Assembly: GCA_937121175.1 (NCBI GenBank)
Contig: CAKZKD010000018.1
Span: 88,652 to 152,651 of the forward strand
DNA: 64,000 bases
Direction: 5' to 3'
Source of the DNA: an uncultured Flavobacteriales bacterium
GTDB lineage: Bacteria > Bacteroidota > Bacteroidia > Flavobacteriales_G > Salibacteraceae
The translations under genes were made by a program, and so were the position numbers. The notes under the pieces were generated by a model. The model did no database searches. It saw only the letters and a list, made by a program, of their open reading frames with translations, and was not told the DNA's origin. Below, in pieces: positions 9,823 to 19,573 of the stretch (positions are counted from its first letter, which is position 1; each line of letters starts with the position of its first letter).

Positions 9823-10407
9823 ATGGAAAATTCTGAAAGAATAGATTTTCGATACTTCATTTTTTACAAGCCCTTTGGATACTTGAGTCAATTCTCAGAT
9901 GAGGATAACAACCCAGGTTTGGGTCAATTGCTAGACCTCCCTAAAGATGTTTATCCAATTGGAAGATTAGACAAAGACAGTGAGGGACTTTTATTATTGA
10001 GTAACGATAAAAAACTGAACTTCAAATTACTAAACCCAGAAAACGAGCACAGAAGAACCTACTGGGTACAGGTTGATAATGAGATTACAGAGGAAGCAAT
10101 TGCCCGTTTAGAAAAGGGAGTGTCCATAAAAGTTGGAAAATCTAGACATCAAACGAAACCTTGTGTTGCTCGAAAAATAAGTGAACCCAGGTTATCGGAA
10201 AGGAATCCTCCCGTTCGTTTTCGTAAAAACGTACCAACTAGCTGGATTGAAATTTCATTAACAGAAGGTAAAAACCGTCAAGTGCGAAAAATGTGTGCTG
10301 CCGTTGAATTTCCATGCCTTCGTTTGGTTCGAGCGTCTATAGAACGCTTAGACATTGGTTCTCTGAAAGTTGGAGAACTCAAAGAGGTGAAGAAAATTAG
10401 AGTTTAA
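9823..10407 (+). CDS. RsuA/RluE-family 23S rRNA pseudouridine synthase
   Basis: YFIFYKPFGYLSQFSDE..., GRLDKDSEGLLLLSND, SLTEGKNRQVRKM. Confidence 0.92.
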   Translation: MENSERIDFRYFIFYKPFGYLSQFSDEDNNPGLGQLLDLPKDVYPIGRLDKDSEGLLLLSNDKKLNFKLLNPENEHRRTYWVQVDNEITEEAIARLEKGVSIKVGKSRHQTKPCVARKISEPRLSERNPPVRFRKNVPTSWIEISLTEGKNRQVRKMCAAVEFPCLRLVRASIERLDIGSLKVGELKEVKKIRV

Positions 10408-10411
10408 CTCT

Positions 10412-12745
10412 CTAACCAGCTTTTTCTATTGTAATCCTAACGCCTTTCGAAGTAGGTGTATTCGATTCCGCCGCCGTACTATCTAACGGAACTAATACAT
10501 TGGTTTCAGGGAAATAGGCAGCTGTATCACCTCTTGGAATATCATAAGGTACCACTACAAAACGATAGGCGTAGCGTTTTTTGTCTTTAAAATGACTGGT
10601 TAGGTTTACAATATCTCCACCTTTAAGTCCTTCTTTATCAACATCTTTCGGATTCATAAAAATAACTCGTCGCTCATTATAAACTCCCCTGTATCGATCG
10701 TCCAGTCCATAAATCGTAGTATTGAATTGGTCGTGACTTCGAATTGTGGTTAAAAGGTACTCGTTTTCATTTTTATCAATAGTAGTTAATTGATTAACAG
10801 TAAAATGCGCCTTTTTATCAGGAGTAGAGAAATTCAATTCTCTCGCACCATTCGGCAAATAAAATCCCCCTTTATTTCTTACCCGTTTGTTGTAATCGGT
10901 AAACCCAGGGATTGCTTTGGAAATTAGATTACGAATCTTGTCATAGTTAGTGCTTAAATCTATCCAATCGACGGTTTTTTTATTTGTGAAAGTGGCTTGA
11001 GCAAGCTCAGTTATTATTCGAACTTCACTTTTCAGTACTTCCGACGCAGGTTCCAAACTTCCATTACTTTGGTGTACCACCCCCATCGAATTTTCAACGG
11101 TAACAAATTGTTTACCAGTATCTTGAATATCCTCTTCACTCCTACCCAAACACGGCAAAATCAGTGCATGTTCGCCGTGAATCAAGTGACTACGGTTTGG
11201 CTTAGTGGAAACATGAACGGTAAGTTTACAATTCTGCAAGGCCTCAGCAGTCACCATGGTATCGGGAGTAGCTGAGAGAAAATTGCCCCCCATTCCAATG
11301 AAAACCATACCTTTTTTCTTGTGCATGGCCTCAATGCTATCAACAACGTCGAATCCTGCCTCTCTCGGGAATTTCTCACCAAATGCAGCATCAAGATTGT
11401 CAATAAACTTGGCAGGTGGTTTTTCGTAAATACCCATAGTTCTGTCACCTTGCACGTTGCTGTGTCCACGAACCGGGCAAGTACCTGCACCGGGCTTTCC
11501 AATACTTCCTTTCAGTAGCAAGAGGTTTACAATTTCTTGAATGGTTGCTACACCATTATGATGCTGAGTTATTCCCATTGCCCAACAAATGATGATGCGC
11601 TTTTTATCTGCCAGCAATTCTGTTAGGGCTTCAATTTCCGCTTTTGAAACCCCACTTTCTTTCACCAAATTATCAAAATCAAGGGTTGCAATATCTGCTA
11701 ACAATTCTGCCGAACCAACCGTATGTTCATTGATAAAATCGTGGTCAAATACATCTCCGGGATTCTTATTTTCTTTTTCTAATAGCAGATAAATTACAGC
11801 CTTCAAAAGCGCCATGTCTCCATTTATTTTTACCTGCAGATACTGGTCAGAAATAACGGTCGATTTTAACATGCTCATTCCTTGCGGATTTTTGAACTTT
11901 AATAATCCTGGCTCTTTCAAAGGATTTATCGAAACTATCTTCGCTCCTTCTTTTTTAGCCTCCTCCAAAGCACTCAACATTCTTGGGTGATTTGTACCTG
12001 GATTTTGCCCCATAACCACAATGACTTCTGCTTTATTGAAATCTTCAAGCTTTACAGAACCCTTGCCTATCCCAACGGTTTTGGATAATGCAACACCACT
12101 ACTCTCGTGGCACATATTTGAGCAATCGGGCAAATTGTTGGTTCCAAAATACCGTACAAATAATTGATATAAAAAAGCTGCTTCATTGCTGGTTCTGCCT
12201 GACGTATAAAAAACACCATCGTGCGGTGAATCTAGATTGTTTAGTTCAGTTGCTATCAGCTCTATTGCCTTTTTCCATTGAATAGGCTGATAATGACTTG
12301 CTCCTTTCGGTAAATACAATGGCGTTGTAATTCTACCAACTCTTCCCAATTCAAAATCAGTAAAATTCAACAATTGGTTCACTGAATATTTAGCCCAAAA
12401 ATCAGGGTCAGCTTTTTTTGTGGTTGCTTCTTCCGCAACCGCCTTTGCTCCATTTTCACAATACTCACCCAAAAACGAGCGTTTTTCGTCGGGGTCTGGC
12501 CATGCACAACCCGGACAATCAAAGCCATCAAACTGATTCATTTTTGGCATGATGGAAGCTACTGCTCCTGCACTTCTTTCCGAAGATAAATGCTGAATGG
12601 AAACTGCAACTCCCTTTAGACCAGCGGCATATTCGGATGGTTTACTAATATGGCCTTCAGTGAACTTCTCTGGTGGAACACCTTTTTCAATATCCTTACT
12701 TATTTGAGTGTCACTAGCTTTAGTTGTTATTTTAGAATTACTCAT
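10412..12745 (-). CDS. FdhF/YdeP family molybdopterin oxidoreductase
   Basis: GFDCPGCAWPDPD, FYTSGRTSNEAAFLYQLFVRYFGTNNLPDCSNMCHESSGVALSKTVG, MGQNPGTNHPRML. Confidence 0.92.
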   Translation of the reverse strand: MSNSKITTKASDTQISKDIEKGVPPEKFTEGHISKPSEYAAGLKGVAVSIQHLSSERSAGAVASIMPKMNQFDGFDCPGCAWPDPDEKRSFLGEYCENGAKAVAEEATTKKADPDFWAKYSVNQLLNFTDFELGRVGRITTPLYLPKGASHYQPIQWKKAIELIATELNNLDSPHDGVFYTSGRTSNEAAFLYQLFVRYFGTNNLPDCSNMCHESSGVALSKTVGIGKGSVKLEDFNKAEVIVVMGQNPGTNHPRMLSALEEAKKEGAKIVSINPLKEPGLLKFKNPQGMSMLKSTVISDQYLQVKINGDMALLKAVIYLLLEKENKNPGDVFDHDFINEHTVGSAELLADIATLDFDNLVKESGVSKAEIEALTELLADKKRIIICWAMGITQHHNGVATIQEIVNLLLLKGSIGKPGAGTCPVRGHSNVQGDRTMGIYEKPPAKFIDNLDAAFGEKFPREAGFDVVDSIEAMHKKKGMVFIGMGGNFLSATPDTMVTAEALQNCKLTVHVSTKPNRSHLIHGEHALILPCLGRSEEDIQDTGKQFVTVENSMGVVHQSNGSLEPASEVLKSEVRIITELAQATFTNKKTVDWIDLSTNYDKIRNLISKAIPGFTDYNKRVRNKGGFYLPNGARELNFSTPDKKAHFTVNQLTTIDKNENEYLLTTIRSHDQFNTTIYGLDDRYRGVYNERRVIFMNPKDVDKEGLKGGDIVNLTSHFKDKKRYAYRFVVVPYDIPRGDTAAYFPETNVLVPLDSTAAESNTPTSKGVRITIEKAG

Positions 12746-12843
12746 AAGGATGTCATTGCGTTTTTTGAACTTCCGACTAAACTAGTAATTTCCGTAATAC
12801 TACTAACAGTGGGCACTATTTGAAACGAAAAATAATAACATAA

Positions 12844-12866
12844 AAAAGGGGCTAAAAGCCCCTTTT
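12844..12866 (-). terminator. rho-independent terminator
   Basis: aaaaggggc-taaaa-gcccctttt hairpin with A-run on + (T-run on -), downstream of the 12894-14186 gene. Confidence 0.8.
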
Positions 12867-12893
12867 CTGATTTTTGAATCTCATTAAACTTAT

Positions 12894-14186
12894 TTATTTT
12901 ATTACAACATTAGTTCTATGAATTGAAAGGTCAGTCTTTATTTCAATAATGTAAATTCCTCTATCCATAGATTCGACTGAAATACTTGCTTCATTTTCTT
13001 GGAGCATTTCTTTAAGTACCATTTGCCCTCCAGTATTATATATGGTCAACTCTGAAGTCTCAACACTTAATCCTTTTAAATTAAGCACGTTACTAACAGG
13101 GTTAGGAAACAAGATGATGTTTCCATTTTGGATATTACTATGATTAACTGATGTAATGTCAATCGTGTCCTTTGCATTATCATCGGTATCCTTCTTTTCT
13201 TCAGGAATTAAATCCAAATCATAAGAAATAACCGTGTTTACAGCTCGTCTTCTATTTTCCGTTCCAGCTATAAGGTACAATTGCTTATCAATAACGAATG
13301 TACCTGGAGCCCAACGCGCCGAACGCGGATGTGCTTGTTGTTCAACCCATTGATCCAAATCAGGTTTGTACATGTAGAACTGTCCAGAATCAAATTCTTC
13401 ATGCAGTTCATCTTCACCGCTTATGACGTAACCATATTTGTTGGTTTGAAATTGTGATCCTGCTACCCTTCCTTCTCCAGGAAAATCATTCATCTTTTTC
13501 CAGGTGCTATCCAACGAATTAAATTTATACCAATCTCTATAAATGTTAGTAGAATTTTGAACTTTTCCTGAGACACTTACAGAACCGTGTCCCATTCCCA
13601 TAAAGGCGTCAGTACCAATTCCAAAATGAAACGGATGGTGTCGTCCTGTGCCAGGAACATCAGGCATTTTGTACCAAGTATTGGTTGCTATGTTGTATTC
13701 CCACCAGTCGTTCAAATTCCCTACTGTTCTATTTGCTCCAGCACCAACGTATAGCCTTCCATTTGATGTAATTACAAATGCTGGATGCTCTCTACCAATG
13801 CAACCGCATTGTTTCAACCTCTTCCAAACACCAGTAACTGGATCATATTCCCACAAATCATTTAATGCTGCAAGAGTTTGCGTAGAACCAAATCCCACAT
13901 ACGCTTTTCCATTATAAACAGCACCATACGCAAAACTTCTGGCAACTCCAGGAAAGTCTGCCAACTTTGTCCAAGTATCAGTTGCGGGGTCGTATGAGTG
14001 AAAATCCTTTGTTACAGTATTCGACGGATCTGTTCCAGTTAATGCATAACCAACTCCATCTATTGAAAATGTTACTGGGTGATGTTTGGCACCTCCAGCG
14101 TACACGTTTTTGTTAACCCAGTCAGTCTGTGACACCACCGAAGCCGAACAGAATAAAAATATTGATATTGTAGATAGAAGTTTCAT
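12894..14186 (-). CDS. secreted kelch-repeat protein with T9SS type A sorting domain
   Basis: Kelch-type repeats (YDPATDTWTKLADFPG..., YNIATNTWYKMPDVPGTGRHH) and C-terminal ILFPNPVSNVLNLKGL...GIYIIEIKTDLSIHRTNVVIK. Confidence 0.9.
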   Translation of the reverse strand: MKLLSTISIFLFCSASVVSQTDWVNKNVYAGGAKHHPVTFSIDGVGYALTGTDPSNTVTKDFHSYDPATDTWTKLADFPGVARSFAYGAVYNGKAYVGFGSTQTLAALNDLWEYDPVTGVWKRLKQCGCIGREHPAFVITSNGRLYVGAGANRTVGNLNDWWEYNIATNTWYKMPDVPGTGRHHPFHFGIGTDAFMGMGHGSVSVSGKVQNSTNIYRDWYKFNSLDSTWKKMNDFPGEGRVAGSQFQTNKYGYVISGEDELHEEFDSGQFYMYKPDLDQWVEQQAHPRSARWAPGTFVIDKQLYLIAGTENRRRAVNTVISYDLDLIPEEKKDTDDNAKDTIDITSVNHSNIQNGNIILFPNPVSNVLNLKGLSVETSELTIYNTGGQMVLKEMLQENEASISVESMDRGIYIIEIKTDLSIHRTNVVIK

Positions 14187-14216
14187 GCTAAAGTATTTGA
14201 ATGTTCAAATCAAGGA

Positions 14217-14249
14217 CAAAGTTATGGCATCAAGGTTTGTTTGTCTCAA
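14217..14249 (-). promoter_or_regulatory. putative Bacteroidota promoter (TTG-N22-TAACTTTG)
   Basis: Reverse strand: ttg-agacaaacaaaccttgatgcca-taactttg, upstream of the kelch gene. Confidence 0.45.
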
Positions 14250-14273
14250 TTTAAAAAGTCAATTAGGTGACAT

Positions 14274-14480
14274 TCATGATTTCATTTTGTTTCCATAGGT
14301 TTTTAGGAATTCTGAAATGGATAAATTCTTGGTGTTTTGATCAGGGTTCAGGATTAGAATTCCATGATTCTCCGAATTCCGAAAAAGGATAAACTCTGTA
14401 CCTTCGTTTATCTCCTTTTTTATTTTCTTCAATTCGCTCAAGCAAGCCTGACTCTTTCGAAAATAAAAAAGGCCACTCAC
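14274..14480 (-). CDS. hypothetical small protein (68 aa)
   Basis: Isolated ORF between the kelch gene and tRNA-Arg with no competing frame; K/E/I-rich; no recognised family. Confidence 0.35.
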   Translation of the reverse strand: MSGLFYFRKSQACLSELKKIKKEINEGTEFILFRNSENHGILILNPDQNTKNLSISEFLKTYGNKMKS

Positions 14481-14504
14481 TTAGGTGAATAACCTTTCTC
14501 TTAG

Positions 14505-14578
14505 TGATCGCGATAGGATTCGAACCTATGACCGTCTGCTTAGAAGGCAGATGCTCTATCCAGCTGAGCTACGCGACC
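14505..14578 (-). tRNA. tRNA-Arg (anticodon TCT)
   Basis: GGTCGCGTAGCTCAGCTGGATAGAGCATCTGCCTTCTAAGCAGACGGTCATAGGTTCGAATCCTATCGCGATCA; 7-bp acceptor stem, TCT in the anticodon loop, GGTTCGAATCC T-loop. Confidence 0.96.
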
Positions 14579-14777
14579 TTTTTTTAAGACACTGGCTTAA
14601 AAAAATGAAGAACCAAAGTTCTTAATTTGAATTTGCAAGTATCATTTAAAAAATCCTGAAACTTTTCTAGCTTCCAAATTTTTCAGGCGGCAAATATAAA
14701 AATTCGTTCTACCTACAAACGGTTTCTTGTATAGGATTTTTGATATTTTTGGATGCACCCAAAATCTTAGGTTTAAC

Positions 14778-15854
14778 ATGCCTAGTAAAAAAATAAATTC
14801 ACTCAAAAACAAGCACCGAAAACTTGGAGTTTTGGCCATTGTTTTAGTATCGTATGTTGTACTATTAATTGCTCTTGTTCTATTCGAGACAAATTCCCAA
14901 GAAAGCCCTATTAGAGATTTTTTTGATGCTGTCTGGTTTTCTATTGTCACACTGACAACCGTTGGTTATGGAGACATGTACCCGCACACAACTGGAGGTA
15001 AGGTTGTAAGTGGTGTTTTTATATTGGGTAGTTTTAGTATTTTTGGTTTCCTCATTGGACAGATTTCCAATTACATGGCAGAACGTTTAGAAGAACGAAA
15101 ACTTGGTTTTCAGGGTACGAATTTCACCAATCACGCTGTAATTATTGGCTGGAATAACATTGGTTATGAGGTACTTGAGCAATTAATTGGTGTTGGTAAA
15201 AAAGCTGCTATTGTTACTAATCGTCGCGATGACATTGATTTGATAAGAGAAAGTTACTCTAACCAACAAGTCTTCACTTTGCTTGCGGACTACAACAAAA
15301 TGGAGTTACTGGATAAAGTTAACATTAAGGATTCTGCAGTTGTTTATGTAAATTTTGACGACGATACAGAAAAGTTGGTTCACATTCTGAATATCAAAAA
15401 ATATTACAATGATTTAAAGTTCATCGTGACATTAGACAATTCAAACCTTAAAAACACTTTCTTGAGTGCCGGTGTTACTTACACAATTTCCAAGAACGAA
15501 ATTTCGTCAAAACTACTAGCTAGTTATATTTTTGAACCTGATGTAGCGCGCTACAGTGAAGACATTTTATCCTTTGCAGAAAGTGATGACGACTACGATA
15601 TAAAAGAATACAAAGTAACAACAGAGAATCCTTATGCGGGTATGACCTATAATGATGCATTCTTTAAACTAAAGAAAGATTCAAACATAATTTTGATTGG
15701 TTTATCGAAAGTAAATGGAGGTGAAAGAAATTTAATAAAGAATCCAATATCCGATGTTACTATTGAGGCAAATGACTTTTTAATAATGATAATGAACGGT
15801 GGAGCCTCGGTTGAACTTGAAGCTATATTCAAAACTGAGGAGGGCGGCTATTAA
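14778..15854 (+). CDS. two-TM potassium channel with RCK (TrkA-N/TrkA-C) domains
   Basis: Selectivity filter TLTTVGYGDMYP, then HAVIIGWNNIGYEVLEQLI Rossmann domain; start set at MPSKK rather than 14727. Confidence 0.9.
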   Translation: MPSKKINSLKNKHRKLGVLAIVLVSYVVLLIALVLFETNSQESPIRDFFDAVWFSIVTLTTVGYGDMYPHTTGGKVVSGVFILGSFSIFGFLIGQISNYMAERLEERKLGFQGTNFTNHAVIIGWNNIGYEVLEQLIGVGKKAAIVTNRRDDIDLIRESYSNQQVFTLLADYNKMELLDKVNIKDSAVVYVNFDDDTEKLVHILNIKKYYNDLKFIVTLDNSNLKNTFLSAGVTYTISKNEISSKLLASYIFEPDVARYSEDILSFAESDDDYDIKEYKVTTENPYAGMTYNDAFFKLKKDSNIILIGLSKVNGGERNLIKNPISDVTIEANDFLIMIMNGGASVELEAIFKTEEGGY

Positions 15855-15864
15855 GCGATAAATT

Positions 15865-17073
15865 ATGGGTTTAATAATACCAATTCTGCTTGTTTCTTTC
15901 TGCTCAATAGTTATTTGGCGTAGTGTTGACGGTTTCTCTGCCGCATCCGACTACTTAGGACGAAACTTAAGTGACGGTGTCAAAGGCGCTACAATTAACG
16001 CCATTGCCAGTTCAATGCCTGAACTTTTTACTACCGTGTTTTTCTTGTTTTTTCTGAATGATGTTGACGGATTTAGTGGTGGAATCGGTACTACTGCTGG
16101 TTCGGCAATTTTTAACGCCATGATCATTCCCGCCATTGCTATCCTGGCTGTTATATATGCGGGAATGACAAAGGTTGTTCATGTTTCTAAGAAAGTCGTA
16201 CTTAGAGATGGTGTTGCCTTAATTATCACAGAAGGTATTTTAATTGTTCTAATTTCTGGAAATAGCTTGCATTGGTGGCATGGTGCTATCTTAATGGGTA
16301 TTTACGGTGTTTACATAACCTATATGCTCACATCAATGACCAAAGGTGAAAAGATGGATTCTGACACATATCATGAACAAAAAGCGGCCAACTCTATTGA
16401 AGAAGATGATAATGATTCGGATAAATCTAAGCTCAAACAAGGTATCACATTAGACTTAGAAGGATTAATAGTAGGAGACAAGCAGATGACTGGTGCCAAC
16501 GCCTGGCCGTTATTAATTACCAGTACATTGACCATAGCTGTTAGCTGCTATTTATTGGTGTTAGCTTGTGAATGGATTGGAGCCAAATCATATAATGTTC
16601 CGTTAATTGGTACATTCGAAGGGCTTGACATCCCTATATTATTTGTGGCATTAATTATAGCCTCTATGGCATCTTCAATTCCTGATACCATCATCAGTAT
16701 GAAGGACGCACAAAAAGGAAATTACGACGATGCAGTATCCAATGCAATGGGTAGTAATATGTTCGACATTTGTTTCGCCTTAGGATTTCCATTATTCATA
16801 TTCACCATATTGCACGGGCCAATAATAATGACCCCCGAAATTAATGAGTTGAGTGGCGAATTGCGGGTTTTACTTTTCTTTATTACTATAGTAGTTTTCT
16901 TTATTTTCTACCTGGGTAAATCTATTGGCAAAGCAAAATCATTTTTGTTACTTGGAATTTACATTTTGTTTTTATTCTACGTGGTAGGAAGAAGTTACAA
17001 CGACCCTATTTCTAGTGCTATTGCAGGTTTCTTGCGAGATGTGTTACATTTCTTTAATAGCTTTTTCTACTAG
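15865..17073 (+). CDS. CaCA-type sodium/calcium exchanger family membrane protein
   Basis: Two-repeat antiporter with NAIASSMPELFTTVFFLF...GTTAGSAIFNAM and ASMASSIPDTIISMKDAQKGNYDDAVSNAMGSNMFDI. Confidence 0.88.
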   Translation: MGLIIPILLVSFCSIVIWRSVDGFSAASDYLGRNLSDGVKGATINAIASSMPELFTTVFFLFFLNDVDGFSGGIGTTAGSAIFNAMIIPAIAILAVIYAGMTKVVHVSKKVVLRDGVALIITEGILIVLISGNSLHWWHGAILMGIYGVYITYMLTSMTKGEKMDSDTYHEQKAANSIEEDDNDSDKSKLKQGITLDLEGLIVGDKQMTGANAWPLLITSTLTIAVSCYLLVLACEWIGAKSYNVPLIGTFEGLDIPILFVALIIASMASSIPDTIISMKDAQKGNYDDAVSNAMGSNMFDICFALGFPLFIFTILHGPIIMTPEINELSGELRVLLFFITIVVFFIFYLGKSIGKAKSFLLLGIYILFLFYVVGRSYNDPISSAIAGFLRDVLHFFNSFFY

Positions 17074-17133
17074 CTAGAATACTAGCAAATCAACTAACAA
17101 CATTTACCAGCCTAGTGGGGCTCAAATAGACTT

Positions 17134-18012
17134 CTACAATTTAATAATACGCTGAAGCTCGCGTATTTCTTCTGCCTTATGGCCATGCCCCTCTTGCTCG
17201 TAAGAATGAATAAGATTGTTCATTGAACGAACCATAATGTCATAATTACTGCATGGCAAAAAGAAAATTGGGTTTGGTTTTAGCTTTAACTCTGCCAAAA
17301 AAGCGTCGATATCACTCTTACCAAATACACTTCCACCTGAGAATGGATTAATGTAAAATAAAATCTTTGAATCTGCGCCTTCTTGATGCATAGGTAGTTG
17401 CATTTGGTCACCCCAAGCAAGAATAAAATGTCTTGGAAGGTTAACCCCATAAACTGGCAAATCCAACCTTTTTGATAATATTAAATACAATATAGCCAGA
17501 GAAATGGGATTACCTTTTTTACCTTCTAAAACCCTATTAATAAACGAGTTATCGGAAGAGTGGTAATTCTTTTTATTCCCTTCAAAACCGTGAACATCAA
17601 ATAAAATGTGATTGAACACCTTTAGTTTTTCCAAAGCAGTGAGTCCGTCGTGAAACTCTAACCAAATATCTTTTTCCAGCCGATTGATGGTCGTTTTTAT
17701 TTCTTCTTCATCAATTTCTGGATATTGGTATTTGGCAAGTGACAGCATTCCTGTAAGCAGGTCTTTTTCTTCCGTACTTGCCCATTGCTTAAGGTCTGCT
17801 TTAACGTTATCGAACTGAATATTATGAATAATGTTCTCAACCCTACTTTGGAAAAGAATCCCATAGGCTTCATGCTCCCAAGCATCTTCTAATACTGGAA
17901 TAATTCCCTCTCCCATGGATTCAATTTTCAATCGAATTTGGTCGAACACCAGTTCATCGGGGTCATCCAATAAAGAAATTAACGCTTGCAATTCATTTTG
18001 AGCAGATGCCAT
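17134..18012 (-). CDS. SirB1/transglutaminase-like family protein
   Basis: KVFNHILFDVHGFEGNKKNYHSSDNSFINRVLEGKKGNPISLAILYLILSKRLDLPVYGVNLPRHFILAW. Confidence 0.85.
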   Translation of the reverse strand: MASAQNELQALISLLDDPDELVFDQIRLKIESMGEGIIPVLEDAWEHEAYGILFQSRVENIIHNIQFDNVKADLKQWASTEEKDLLTGMLSLAKYQYPEIDEEEIKTTINRLEKDIWLEFHDGLTALEKLKVFNHILFDVHGFEGNKKNYHSSDNSFINRVLEGKKGNPISLAILYLILSKRLDLPVYGVNLPRHFILAWGDQMQLPMHQEGADSKILFYINPFSGGSVFGKSDIDAFLAELKLKPNPIFFLPCSNYDIMVRSMNNLIHSYEQEGHGHKAEEIRELQRIIKL

Positions 18013-18073
18013 CAGGGCAAATGTAGAGGCAAGTACGGATGAGCCTTTTAGCTCATTTTTTTAGTTATAAATA

Positions 18074-18970
18074 CTAAACTGTTAATCTATCTAAAACAGT
18101 TACAATGAGCCTTTCAACGGTTTTCTTGTAATCTTCACTGTAAGATTGTGTGAATCTATTTGCAATAACGGCACAAACGGTAGCACAGTTATGCCCTAAT
18201 AATCCACCTATTCCGTACAGGCCAGATGTTTCCATTTCAAAGTTTATAATTCGGTTTTCTTTGGAACGAAAGTTATTTAGTAATTCATTCTGATTTGGAA
18301 TTTGGGCATGTAAACGTAAAACTCTCCCTTGTGGACCATAAAAGCCATTTGCTGTGGCGGTAATCCCCTTATTCATTCCTTCGCCAAGCAAATCAATTAG
18401 TTCAGGGTTGCCTTCAGAAACATAAACTGAAATTTCATGTCCATTAGCCTTGTAAAATGCTTCAAAATCGGACTTAACCTTTTGTTCTTGATTAGTGAGC
18501 TCGTGCTTATAAAAATCTAATAAACCATCAAAGCCTAATCCGAAGGATGAAATTGCAAATGAATCAACCGCTACATCTTTTTGCAAGGCTCCACAGGTAC
18601 CTATTCTAATTAAATTCAAAGATTTGGGATTTGGTAAAAACGCTCTGGTTTCAAGGTTAATATTAACCGCAGCATCCAATTCATTTATCGCAATATCGAT
18701 ATTGTCTGTACCTATACCGGTTGACATAACAGTAATCCGCTTACCGTTGTACATTCCAGTTTGAGTGCAAAACTCTCGGTTTTGGATTGAGAATTCAATG
18801 TTTTCAAAATGTTTGCTCACTCGCTCCACTCTTCCTTGGTCTCCAACCAGTAAAACCGTATCCGCAATATGCTCAGGTTTAAGGTGTAAATGATAAACAC
18901 TTCCATCATCATTTAGCACCAACTCGCTCTCTGATAGTGTTTTACTCTCTATATTTAAAGACGCTCTCAT
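18074..18970 (-). CDS. nucleoside phosphorylase (uridine phosphorylase-like)
   Basis: VLLVGDQGRVERVSKHFENIE...TGMYNGKRITVMSTGIGTDNIDI...LIRIGTCGALQ...NFEMETSGLYGIGGLLGH. Confidence 0.88.
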   Translation of the reverse strand: MRASLNIESKTLSESELVLNDDGSVYHLHLKPEHIADTVLLVGDQGRVERVSKHFENIEFSIQNREFCTQTGMYNGKRITVMSTGIGTDNIDIAINELDAAVNINLETRAFLPNPKSLNLIRIGTCGALQKDVAVDSFAISSFGLGFDGLLDFYKHELTNQEQKVKSDFEAFYKANGHEISVYVSEGNPELIDLLGEGMNKGITATANGFYGPQGRVLRLHAQIPNQNELLNNFRSKENRIINFEMETSGLYGIGGLLGHNCATVCAVIANRFTQSYSEDYKKTVERLIVTVLDRLTV

Positions 18971-19054
18971 AGTTCTACGATAAGATTATGAAGCCAAGTT
19001 AGTATTAATCGGTTTTCGTTACAATTAATCCATATTTTATTTCAAATTTGTCCA

Positions 19055-19573
19055 ATGCTCAATGGAACTAAAATAAAGCTGCGCGCTTTAGAACCAAAAG
19101 ATATTGATGTACTTTTTGAATGGGAGAACAATACTTCTTTCTGGAGAATTTCAGACACCATTCAACCCTTTAGTCGTTTTGCTTTAGAGCAGTACGTAAG
19201 CAGTGTTCAAGATATATACACCCAAAAACAATTGCGGTTTATGATTGAAGAAAAGGACTCCAAAACTGCTATTGGTTGCGTTGATTTGTTCGATTTTGAC
19301 CCGAGAAACAAACGTGTAGGGGTTGGTATATTAATTAGCGATTCAATTAACCGTTCGAAAGGTTTTGGTAGGGAATCCATTGAGTTAATTTTAGAATATT
19401 GTTTTGCCATTTTAGAATGCCATCAAGTTTATTGTAACGTTCTTCTTGACAACGAAATTAGCATCAAGCTATTTAAAAGCCTTGGCTTTGGGTCAGTAGG
19501 TGTAAAAAAAGACTGGATTCGAATTGATAAAAAAATGCACGACGAAGTCCTCCTCCAAAAAATATTGAATTAA
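19055..19573 (+). CDS. GNAT family N-acetyltransferase
   Basis: KIKLRALEPKDIDVLFEWENNTSFW...VGVGILISDSINRSKGFGRESIELILEYCF. Confidence 0.88.
   Translation: MLNGTKIKLRALEPKDIDVLFEWENNTSFWRISDTIQPFSRFALEQYVSSVQDIYTQKQLRFMIEEKDSKTAIGCVDLFDFDPRNKRVGVGILISDSINRSKGFGRESIELILEYCFAILECHQVYCNVLLDNEISIKLFKSLGFGSVGVKKDWIRIDKKMHDEVLLQKILN

Noticed and set aside
14642-14950. 102-aa minus-strand ORF
   Set aside because: Overlaps the K+ channel start on the opposite strand and has no family-like features.
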